Below are positions 6,880 through 11,864 of a DNA stretch of 13,323 nucleotides, piece by piece. The notes under the pieces were generated by a model. The model was not told where the DNA came from. It was given only the letters and a program-made list of their open reading frames with translations, and searched no databases. Position 1 is the stretch's first letter. Each line of letters begins with the position of its first letter. The translations under genes and the position numbers were made by a program. This DNA is from an uncultured Clostridia bacterium (GTDB lineage Bacteria; Bacillota; Clostridia; TANB77; CAG-508): contig CANRFX010000025.1 of the NCBI GenBank assembly GCA_947629995.1, positions 1 to 13,323 of the forward strand, in the 5' to 3' direction.

Positions 6880-7758
6880 TTAAGATTTAAAACCAATAAA
6901 GTTTTTCACAGATTGTGAAACTTCTGTGGAAACTCCACCTATAAAATCACGAACTAAAGAATTTGTTTTTATTAAAGCATAAATGCCTCCAACATAAACA
7001 AACTTTGAAAATAAATTACTAGAGGAGTAGTCCATAGAAAATAAAATTAATAAAACAAGAGATACAATAATTTGAATAAATAACAAAGAAAATAAATTTC
7101 TAAACCATGCTTTAAAAAACCAACTAGTTTTATTTAAAGTTAAAGATAAAAAGGCAAAAGGCGAAAGTAAAACAAAAACTTTAATTAAAATATACCTTAA
7201 AGAGTAAGAAAATACTAAGTTTAACAAAGAAACACTTAAACTTCCTTTAATTAATCCATCAATTGAAAAAATATTAAGAGAATTTGTATCAATAGCAATA
7301 CTTGTATTAATTGTAGTAATTAATTCTGAAAAGCAAATATTTTTATCAAACAAACTTGTTCCTAAAGACCTAATAGCATCTGATATGTTGGAATTTAAAT
7401 TAAGAATTATTTCTACAAGAAAAAAGGAAAAGTTCATGCAAATACCACATAAGATTAATTTAATAATGAAGCTTAAAGGAGTTTCTGATTGCGTATAAGT
7501 AAAATGTGCCATTAAATATCTTGCAGAATAATATAAAATAAATGCAAGTAAAAAAGAATTTGCAATTAATAATATTCCATTTGAGCTAGAAGTACCAAAA
7601 AGTGTTTCAAAATTTTTATCATACAAAATATCAGAATTAACAAAAGTAATATCATCTAAAACAGAATAAAGATTATTATCAATTGAGCTAAATAGAGTTT
7701 CAAAAATAGTATTAATTGTATCTATAATAATTTGTGTAATATTATTTGAATTTTCCAA
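6880..7758 (-). CDS. VirB6/TrbL-like polytopic conjugation protein
   Basis: A 292-residue protein with about five hydrophobic segments (near 61-83, 95-120, 172-206, 222-242 and 253-264). VirB6-like proteins form part of the inner-membrane DNA channel. A run of NKTSWFFKAWFRN precedes the last membrane segments, and the end reads NSLVRDFIGGVSTEVSQ, similar in style to Firmicutes VirB6/TrbL proteins. No ATG is available near the start; TTG 7758 is placed 5 bases after AAGGAGG. The gene lies 11 bases downstream of the pilin-like gene and 24 upstream of PrgI. Assignment comes from topology, size and gene order rather than a unique motif. Confidence 0.72.
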   Translation of the reverse strand: MENSNNITQIIIDTINTIFETLFSSIDNNLYSVLDDITFVNSDILYDKNFETLFGTSSSNGILLIANSFLLAFILYYSARYLMAHFTYTQSETPLSFIIKLILCGICMNFSFFLVEIILNLNSNISDAIRSLGTSLFDKNICFSELITTINTSIAIDTNSLNIFSIDGLIKGSLSVSLLNLVFSYSLRYILIKVFVLLSPFAFLSLTLNKTSWFFKAWFRNLFSLLFIQIIVSLVLLILFSMDYSSSNLFSKFVYVGGIYALIKTNSLVRDFIGGVSTEVSQSVKNFIGFKS

Positions 7759-7769
7759 AAAAACCTCCT

Positions 7770-8105
7770 TTAACTAATTAGTGATTTTATAGCAGATAAG
7801 ATTAAATCAATTGCTAATATAAAAGCATAAGAAAATAAAGAGCCTTTAATTAATTTTTTACCAGTACGTATTTTTTCTTCGTCACCAAAACTAAATTTTT
7901 TCATGAATGCACCAGTACATACTGCTACTGCTGCTGCAGGAGTAGAAATTGTTAATAACCATCTTTTTATACTTTCAAAGGCAGAATTAATTTTGCTTAC
8001 AATTTCAGGATCACCCCAAGCAGAAAAAACTTGAGAATTAAAAAAAATTAAAAATAATAAAAACATAAAAATAATAAATAAAATATAAAAAAATTTTTTC
8101 TTCAA
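7770..8105 (-). CDS. VirB2/TrbC-like pilin-family protein
   Basis: A 111-residue protein with a lysine-started signal-like segment (residues 4-22) and a possible cleavage site after FNSQVFSA. The mature part has two hydrophobic helices flanking a basic loop: WLLTISTPAAAVAVCTGAFM, then KKFSFGDEEKIRTGKKLIKG, then LFSYAFILAIDLILSAI. This hairpin with a basic loop is the usual TrbC/VirB2 shape. The start is TTG 8105 with AAGGA about 9 bases upstream; no ATG fits. It lies between the coupling protein (19-base gap) and the VirB6-like gene (11-base gap). Confidence 0.72.
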   Translation of the reverse strand: MKKKFFYILFIIFMFLLFLIFFNSQVFSAWGDPEIVSKINSAFESIKRWLLTISTPAAAVAVCTGAFMKKFSFGDEEKIRTGKKLIKGSLFSYAFILAIDLILSAIKSLIS

Positions 8106-8124
8106 TAAAATCAGTCCTTTCTAG

Positions 8125-9852
8125 TTATTTTTTAATATCTTTAAAATAGGGTAGCATTTGCAATTTTTCTGGAGGATAAATTTTATTTCCATCAGATAAA
8201 AAAGTAAGTGCTGAAAATGTTTCTAAATTTTGTGTAAAAAAATTTGTCTCATAAACATAATCGTTTTGTAAATAAGTACTAAATGTTTCAGAAATATTAG
8301 AATCTTGAGAATTTAATGTATTTGTAAGGTAACTAAAATTAGTTTGTTTTGCACTTTCTGAAATACTTTTAGAAGTTCTTTGCTTTTCTTCTTTTCCTAT
8401 TTGCTTTTGTGCTTCTTCAATTGTGAAAATATCATCAGTTCTAAACCATATTTTGTTTATTAAATTTTGAGTAATCACTTTTAATTGAGCATCTTCTTTT
8501 AAAGTAGCTTTTAATGAAGAATAACTTTGGGTGCTTACTATATTAATACATTTAGCTTCTCTACTTAAAGAGAAAAATTCTCCGTCTAATTTTGTTACAT
8601 ATTTATCATATTCATCACATATAAAAGCAGTTGTTTTAGATAAAGATTTTGATAAATTAGAAATAATTTCTGTTTGAAAATCTTGTTTTAAATATGCTGC
8701 AATAATTTTAGAAAGAGAATTATATTCAGAGATATTCATATTTAGCACAACCATTTTTCCTTTTTTTATAACTTCAGAAAAACCAGTAAAAGAAAGTTCT
8801 TCTTTAGGTGGACAAAATGTTTTCATTACGTCATAGTCAGACACAAAACAATTTGTAATGCGCGTGATTTCAGAAATTAAAATTCCTTTTGTTCTACTAT
8901 CTAAATTTTCAAATTCTTTTTGAAAGAAATTTAAACTAGAATTTAATTCATAAATTTGAGCAGTAGATAGCTTTGAAGCCATAAATAAATTTCTTAAAAT
9001 TTCAATTTTTTCTTTGTAATAATTGGGGATTGTTATTAATTTGTGGATTTCTAAAAAAGTAACATAATTGTTATTGTAGAGTCTACATAATTTTATGCAT
9101 TCTGTTAAAATTTCTTCTGCTTTATCAAGCCAATATGATTCTGTATTATTTTCTGAAAAGAGTAAAAGAATATTTTTTAAGCGGTTAGCAAGTACTTGTG
9201 GCTTTAAATTTGGCTTATATAAAGGATTATAATGGATATTCGATTTTAAGCGAATTACAATTAAGTCTTTTTCTAAATTAAATTGCTTTGCATATTTTTT
9301 GACCTGATGATAGAAATTACCTTTTACATCTAAGATAAGCATTCCAATTTTATTTTTTGTATTAATAGAATTAAATTCCATTAATTGCTTTGTAAAAGGA
9401 TACATTGCACTTGAAGTTTTACCAGAGCCAATAGTTCCAGTTACTAAAAAATTTTGATATAAGCCTTTTTCTGGAAGATAAATATTATTACCATTTAGAT
9501 CTTTTCCAATTAACAAATTTAGTTCATTTTTTGATTTAGGTTTATAGAGTGCTAAGTCAGAAGTTTTGGAATTGTATGAATTCTTAAAAAAAGAAAATTT
9601 TATTAAAAATCTTTTATAGATAAAACGACCAACAATGATACTAGAAAAAGAAGAACAAAAAATGTATATAAATTTTAATATTTTCCAAAGGTTTGGATTT
9701 TTTGAACAAATGTCAAAAGGGTGAATTCCATAAGATATAATAACTTCTTTTGCTGTAAAAATTGGAGAGAATAAATTAAAATTAAGAAAATTAAATATAA
9801 AATAAAATAAGATAATAAAAGTAATTTCCTTGATGTAACGATAAAAAATAAT
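8125..9852 (-). CDS. VirD4/TraG-like type IV coupling protein (non-canonical or lost start)
   Basis: A membrane ATPase that brings DNA substrates to the conjugation channel. Counting from an ATT at 9852, it is 575 residues. Two N-terminal membrane segments are visible (about 14-32 and 70-92), then Walker A GTIGSGKTSS (139-148), a strand ILDVKGNF (DPKG-type motif), Walker B AFICDEYD (about 409-416) and an NIVSTQS motif. No ATG, GTG or TTG occurs in frame before TTG 9516, which would remove both membrane segments. AGGAGG at 9862-9857 precedes two ATT codons, 9852 and 9849 (spacing 4 and 7). So either ATT is the start or the start codon has mutated. It is the first large gene of the secretion operon. 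Confidence 0.82.
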   Translation of the reverse strand: MIFYRYIKEITFIILFYFIFNFLNFNLFSPIFTAKEVIISYGIHPFDICSKNPNLWKILKFIYIFCSSFSSIIVGRFIYKRFLIKFSFFKNSYNSKTSDLALYKPKSKNELNLLIGKDLNGNNIYLPEKGLYQNFLVTGTIGSGKTSSAMYPFTKQLMEFNSINTKNKIGMLILDVKGNFYHQVKKYAKQFNLEKDLIVIRLKSNIHYNPLYKPNLKPQVLANRLKNILLLFSENNTESYWLDKAEEILTECIKLCRLYNNNYVTFLEIHKLITIPNYYKEKIEILRNLFMASKLSTAQIYELNSSLNFFQKEFENLDSRTKGILISEITRITNCFVSDYDVMKTFCPPKEELSFTGFSEVIKKGKMVVLNMNISEYNSLSKIIAAYLKQDFQTEIISNLSKSLSKTTAFICDEYDKYVTKLDGEFFSLSREAKCINIVSTQSYSSLKATLKEDAQLKVITQNLINKIWFRTDDIFTIEEAQKQIGKEEKQRTSKSISESAKQTNFSYLTNTLNSQDSNISETFSTYLQNDYVYETNFFTQNLETFSALTFLSDGNKIYPPEKLQMLPYFKDIKK

Positions 9853-9870
9853 AAAACCTCCTATCTTGAT

Positions 9871-10014
9871 TTAAAAAGAATTTTTTTTGATTTTTAATTT
9901 TGAACCTTGTTTGTTGTGAAAAATAATGATATCAAAAAATGTATATAATGAATATAAAGTAATAAAAAGATAAATAATAAAAGTGATAAAAAATAAATCA
10001 ATTAATTTTAAAAT
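9871..10014 (-). CDS. Possible 47-residue membrane peptide leading the secretion operon (ATT start)
   Basis: An open frame reads LKLIDLFFITFIIYLFITLY, further hydrophobic residues, then a basic tail (SKLKIKKNSF). It stops just before the ribosome binding site of the coupling-protein gene. The GGTGG core of a Shine-Dalgarno-like AAGGGTGGTGA (10022-10026) lies 7 bases before ATT 10014; no ATG, GTG or TTG fits this frame. AT-rich DNA easily yields hydrophobic open frames, and another frame (TTG 10001) is also hydrophobic. Its function is unknown; a small membrane accessory of the secretion system is only a guess. Confidence 0.3.
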   Translation of the reverse strand: MLKLIDLFFITFIIYLFITLYSLYTFFDIIIFHNKQGSKLKIKKNSF

Positions 10015-10041
10015 ATTGTCACCACCCTTCGAAGTTTTTTT

Positions 10042-10059
10042 ACATAATACAATATTTTT
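10042..10059. repeat. Shared promoter element, copy 1 (ACATAATACAATATTTTT)
   Basis: Exactly repeated at 11165-11182. It holds the small dyad AATA-CAA-TATT overlapping the minus-strand -10. Both copies sit in the same place relative to a TATTAT -10, so it may be a common operator or merely a favoured promoter sequence. Confidence 0.5.
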
Positions 10060-10072
10060 TAAAATTTGTCTA
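10044..10072 (-). promoter_or_regulatory. Promoter of the secretion operon (minus strand)
   Basis: TAGACA (10072-10067), 17 bases, then TATTAT (10049-10044). Its -35 overlaps the -35 of the opposite promoter. The -10 lies in an 18-base stretch repeated exactly at the minus promoter of the 34-residue peptide gene (11165-11182). Confidence 0.65.
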
Positions 10073-10094
10073 TACTTTTTTAAAAAAATATGAT
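10066..10094 (+). promoter_or_regulatory. Promoter of the DUF1858 gene
   Basis: TTGTCT (10066-10071), 17 bases, TATGAT (10089-10094). It is divergent from, and shares -35 bases with, the secretion-operon promoter. Confidence 0.6.
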
Positions 10095-10143
10095 AAAATT
10101 TATTATATTTATTAAAAATAAAAAAATTAAGGAGGCATTTAAA

Positions 10144-10332
10144 ATGGAATTTAATAAAGATACTGTAATAGGAGAAATTTTAGAAAAAGCACCTGAAAAA
10201 GCAGAAATTTTATTAGAAGCAGGGATGCATTGCTTAGGTTGCCCAGCTTCACAAATGGAAACATTAGAAGAAGCATGTAATGTTCATGGAATTGATGTAG
10301 AAGAAGTAGTTAAAAAATTAAATGAAGAATAA
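10144..10332 (+). CDS. DUF1858 / hybrid-cluster-protein-associated redox disulfide domain protein
   Basis: A 62-residue cytoplasmic protein of the DUF1858 type (redox-disulfide family found with hybrid cluster proteins and ScdA-like proteins). The pattern is recognisable: TVIGEILEKAPEKAEILLEAGMHCLGCP, with C30 and C33 forming CxxC, and a third cysteine C45 in the helix that follows. Length equals the single domain, so this is a stand-alone copy. ATG 10144 has AAGGAGG upstream at good distance; an in-frame ATG at 10091 lies inside the promoter and is not used. Role is inferred as thiol or metal-cluster redox chemistry; the partner is not in the window. Confidence 0.85.
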   Translation: MEFNKDTVIGEILEKAPEKAEILLEAGMHCLGCPASQMETLEEACNVHGIDVEEVVKKLNEE

Positions 10333-10392
10333 ATAAAAATTTAAATATTAACTAAAAATTCACAAAAAAGACAAAAAATTTCAATAAATGTA

Positions 10393-10421
10393 TTGACAAT
10401 TTTCTAAAAATATAGTAATAT
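10393..10421 (+). promoter_or_regulatory. Promoter of the tRNA operon
   Basis: Consensus TTGACA (10393-10398), 17 bases, TAATAT (10416-10421). TATAAT at 10421-10426 overlaps it but has a 22-base spacer. Confidence 0.7.
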
Positions 10422-10427
10422 ATAATG

Positions 10428-10446
10428 GCGTTGTGAAATACAACGC
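10428..10446 (+). other. Hairpin at the 5' end of the tRNA transcript
   Basis: GCGTTG (10428-10433) pairs with CAACGC (10441-10446) around a 7-base loop, 8 bases before tRNA-Lys. It would form the first bases of the precursor and may guide or limit 5' processing. Confidence 0.5.
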
Positions 10447-10454
10447 ATGTATTT

Positions 10455-10530
10455 GGGCTATTAGCTCAGGTGGTAGAGCACTTGACTTTTAATCAAGTTG
10501 TCCCGCGTTCGAGTCGCGGATAGCTCACCA
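10455..10530 (+). tRNA. tRNA-Lys (anticodon TTT)
   Basis: Acceptor GGGCTAT pairs with ATAGCTC (one G-U pair). D arm AGCTCAGGTGGTAGAGC, anticodon stem CTTGA/TCAAG with loop CTTTTAA, T arm with GTTCGAGTC, discriminator A, encoded CCA. All arms are intact. Confidence 0.97.
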
Positions 10531-10532
10531 AT

Positions 10533-10607
10533 GGCCCCGTGGTCAAGCGGTTAAGACATCGCCCTTTCACGGCGGAGACATGGGTTCGATTCCCGTCGGG
10601 GTCACCA
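10533..10607 (+). tRNA. tRNA-Glu (anticodon TTC)
   Basis: Acceptor GGCCCCG pairs with CGGGGTC. Anticodon loop CTTTCAC in the CGCC/GGCG stem, T loop GGGTTCGATTCCC, encoded CCA. It begins 2 bases after tRNA-Lys. Confidence 0.97.
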
Positions 10608-10617
10608 ATTTAATATT

Positions 10618-10694
10618 GCCACTTTAGCTCAGCTGGCCAGAGCATCGCACTTGTAATGCGAGGGTCCCCAGTTCGAATCTGGGAAGTGGCTCCA
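10618..10694 (+). tRNA. tRNA-Thr (anticodon TGT)
   Basis: Acceptor GCCACTT pairs with AAGTGGC. Anticodon stem TCGCA/TGCGA with loop CTTGTAA, T arm CCAGTTCGAATCTGG, discriminator T, encoded CCA. It is the third member of the cluster; no clear terminator was found directly after it. Confidence 0.97.
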
Positions 10695-10823
10695 TATAAG
10701 GTCAATGGTTTTGAGAATGCTCTTAATTGTTGGCTTTTATTTTTTACAACTATGGAAATAAAAAAAAAATTATTTATGAAAAATTTTTTTAAATTTTGTA
10801 TATAATAATTATAAATCTATGCT
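10695..10823. other. AT-rich spacer with no gene seen
   Basis: No coding frame with a ribosome binding site and no convincing hairpin-plus-U-tract were found. Together with the small RNA locus that follows, it makes a stretch of about 300 bases free of protein genes. Confidence 0.6.
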
Positions 10824-10865
10824 AATAACATATTTAATTTGACAAAAGAAAAAAAATATGTTATT
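10824..10865. repeat. 12-bp inverted repeat around the small-RNA promoter
   Basis: AATAACATATTT (10824-10835) and AAATATGTTATT (10854-10865) are exact inverted copies separated by 18 bases. They bracket the -35 and overlap the -10 of the promoter at 10839-10867. This is where a dimeric repressor would bind, though an AT-rich chance dyad is possible. Confidence 0.55.
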
Positions 10866-10867
10866 AT
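10839..10867 (+). promoter_or_regulatory. Strong promoter of the antitoxin-like small RNA
   Basis: Perfect TTGACA (10839-10844), 17 bases, TATTAT (10862-10867). No start codon follows on plus before the terminator 51 bases later. The strength suits an abundant, short-lived antisense RNA. Confidence 0.8.
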
Positions 10868-10893
10868 TTAAGTGTAAAATAAATGTATTCGAT

Positions 10894-10915
10894 TCTGGTT
10901 GTGGAATTCATTTAC
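10894..10915 (+). repeat. Direct repeat A in the small RNA
   Basis: TCTGGTTGTG, 5 bases, CATTTAC. The same two blocks, 6 bases apart, occur at 11092-11114 across the start codon of the minus-strand peptide gene. Because the RNAs run in opposite directions, these direct repeats are trans-complementary RNA sequences. Confidence 0.85.
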
Positions 10916-10917
10916 TC

Positions 10918-10952
10918 GTATGTGTATCGTAACTACACATACTTTTTTTTTT
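10918..10952 (+). terminator. Rho-independent terminator of the small RNA
   Basis: GTATGTGT (10918-10925) pairs with ACACATAC (10935-10942) around loop ATCGTAACT, followed by ten Ts (10943-10952). The loop bases TCGTAACT recur as the loop of the next hairpin (10966-10973). Confidence 0.92.
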
Positions 10953-10956
10953 AAAA

Positions 10957-10982
10957 CAGAGCAGGTCGTAACTCCTACTCTG
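10957..10982 (-). terminator. Terminator hairpin of the peptide mRNA
   Basis: On minus, CAGAGTAGG (10982-10974) pairs with CCTGCTCTG (10965-10957; one T-G pair) around loop AGTTACGA. Four Ts follow, then the small-RNA terminator in reverse as a backup. The loop is the exact complement of the small-RNA terminator loop. Confidence 0.75.
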
Positions 10983-11000
10983 CCGACTATGTATGACGCT

Positions 11001-11105
11001 TTAGTCTTTATTCGTTTTATCTTCTACTTTCATTGAATTGTTGTTTTTATCTCTTTCAGATAAAAGCATTTCAACTAATCGTAAAATAAGCTCTGGTTGT
11101 GTCAT
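11001..11105 (-). CDS. 34-residue peptide of a par-like type I toxin-antitoxin locus
   Basis: The peptide is MTQPELILRLVEMLLSERDK followed by a polar tail with SMKVEDKTNKD. Residues 4-16 would form a hydrophobic or amphipathic helix and the rest is charged, a shape seen in short Fst-like toxins (hydrophobic part, charged end). The membrane segment is shorter than in Fst and I see no direct sequence match, so toxicity is inferred from context. AAAGGGGG lies 8 bases before ATG 11105. The mRNA (about 11160 to 10953) has a leader that can fold over the ribosome binding site. The start codon lies between two blocks complementary to the opposing small RNA. It is too short for standard gene calling. 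Confidence 0.7.
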   Translation of the reverse strand: MTQPELILRLVEMLLSERDKNNNSMKVEDKTNKD

Positions 11106-11114
11106 TACATTTAC
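11092..11114 (+). repeat. Direct repeat B over the peptide start codon
   Basis: TCTGGTTGTG (11092-11101), 6 bases, CATTTAC (11108-11114), matching 10894-10915. The peptide ATG (11105-11103) lies in the unmatched gap, so RNA pairing would clamp both sides of the start codon. Confidence 0.85.
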
Positions 11115-11116
11115 CC

Positions 11117-11158
11117 CCTTTCCGTCTTTAAGTAAAGACTACCCTCTGACTTGAAAGG
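11117..11158 (-). promoter_or_regulatory. Leader structure that can hide the peptide's ribosome binding site
   Basis: Near the mRNA 5' end CCTTTC (11158-11153) is complementary to GAAAGG (11122-11117), part of the GGAAAGGGGG ribosome binding site. Inside lies a hairpin GTCTTT-ACTT-AAAGAC (11139-11124). Self-sequestration of the ribosome binding site is known for pAD1 RNA I and other type I toxin mRNAs. Confidence 0.6.
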
Positions 11159-11164
11159 TTAGTA

Positions 11165-11182
11165 ACATAATACAATATTTTT
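11165..11182. repeat. Shared promoter element, copy 2 (ACATAATACAATATTTTT)
   Basis: Identical to 10042-10059 and placed the same way over the -10 of a minus-strand promoter. Confidence 0.5.
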
Positions 11183-11195
11183 AGTATCAATTCAA
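11167..11195 (-). promoter_or_regulatory. Promoter of the 34-residue peptide mRNA
   Basis: TTGAAT (11195-11190), 17 bases, TATTAT (11172-11167), with a start expected near 11160. The -10 lies in the 18-base element shared with the secretion-operon promoter. Confidence 0.7.
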
Positions 11196-11265
11196 GCGAA
11201 CATTAACATTTTTTTACAATAATAAAAATTTATTTGAAAAAGTCATTAAATTATAAAACAAACAA

Positions 11266-11284
11266 TACCTTAAAAAATAAGGTA
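11266..11284 (-). terminator. Weak terminator after the XRE gene
   Basis: TACCTT and AAGGTA (6-base arms, 7-base loop) lie 5 bases after the stop at 11289, followed on minus by TTGTTTGTTTT. Short stem and broken T run, so low confidence. Confidence 0.35.
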
Positions 11285-11288
11285 AGGA

Positions 11289-11735
11289 TTACCTTCTGGA
11301 TTCAATAAAAAAATTGCACATATTAATAAAGTACATAAATGAGATAATAAGAGCGCCATAAAGAATAACAAAAAATGCAGCATAACAAAGCTTAAAAGAC
11401 AAACCAGTAAAATAGCAAAACCACTTAATAAAAGTTTTATGGATAGAATTCATACCTTCAGAATAACTATTATTTTTAGCCATAATAAGGTTTTCAACAG
11501 GGAAGAAATATAATTCAGAAAATTTATACAAAGTATTATTATCTGGATATTCTAAACCAAGTTCCCATTTTCTAATAATTTTTTCATCTACAAAAACACC
11601 TAAATTATTTAACTCTTGAATAACATTAATCTGAGTCCAATTTCTTTCTTTTCGTAAATCAATTAGTAATTCTTCTAGAGTTCTTTTTTCTATTTTTAAA
11701 TTTTCATCTTTTTCAGCCTTTTCTTCCTTATTCAA
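11289..11735 (-). CDS. XRE-type HTH regulator with C-terminal membrane segment
   Basis: A 148-residue protein. Residues about 20-86 form an XRE/Cro-like DNA-binding domain (LEELLIDLRKERNWTQINVI, then DEKIIRKWELGLEYPDNNTLYKFSELYFFPVENLI). Residues about 113-137 form one membrane segment (FKLCYAAFFVILYGALIISFMYF). It is therefore probably a membrane-tethered regulator. The start is TTG 11735, with AGGAGG 8 bases upstream; no ATG is available. It lies directly upstream of the toxin-like peptide on the same strand but has its own stop and spacing, so a regulatory link is only a possibility. It is divergent from the reductase gene, with about 130 bases between. Confidence 0.75.
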   Translation of the reverse strand: MNKEEKAEKDENLKIEKRTLEELLIDLRKERNWTQINVIQELNNLGVFVDEKIIRKWELGLEYPDNNTLYKFSELYFFPVENLIMAKNNSYSEGMNSIHKTFIKWFCYFTGLSFKLCYAAFFVILYGALIISFMYFINMCNFFIESRR

Positions 11736-11803
11736 ATAATTAGCCTCCTCATACTTAAATTATAATATTTCATATATCATATTTTAAAAAATTTTTCAAA
11801 TAG

Positions 11804-11832
11804 TTGAAACAAAGCAAAAAATTTTATATAAT
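11804..11832 (+). promoter_or_regulatory. Promoter of the reductase gene
   Basis: TTGAAA (11804-11809), 17 bases, perfect TATAAT (11827-11832), with a short leader to ATG 11865. Confidence 0.8.
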
Positions 11833-11864
11833 AATTATATCAAGTAATTGGAGGAAAGTCAAAA

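Larger units (their letters stand above)
10874..10952 (+). ncRNA. Antitoxin-like small RNA (RNA II of a par-like type I locus)
   Basis: A transcript of about 79 bases is defined by the promoter at 10839 and the terminator hairpin ending in ten Ts. It has no credible coding frame. The first part can fold as AAATG/CATTT and GATTC/GAATT stems presenting a loop TGGTTGTG. The second hairpin is the terminator with loop ATCGTAACT. Both loops are complementary to the opposing mRNA: CACAACCA just after its start codon, and AGTTACGA in its terminator loop. CATTTAC (10909-10915) also matches GTAAATG between that mRNA's ribosome binding site and start. Size and layout resemble pAD1 par RNA II. No transcript has been measured. 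Confidence 0.75.

Noticed and set aside
10090..10143. Upstream start for the DUF1858 protein at 10090
   Set aside because: It lies within the promoter, has no ribosome binding site, and adds a lysine/isoleucine-rich stretch alien to the family.
10455..10694. tRNA cluster as the integration site of the neighbouring secretion module
   Set aside because: I saw no duplicated tRNA 3' end, no integrase and no direct repeat pair bounding 4507-10014.
10918..10982. The two adjacent hairpins with the same loop as a short CRISPR-like or tandem repeat array
   Set aside because: Only the loop is shared; the stems differ, and each hairpin ends a transcript from the opposite side.
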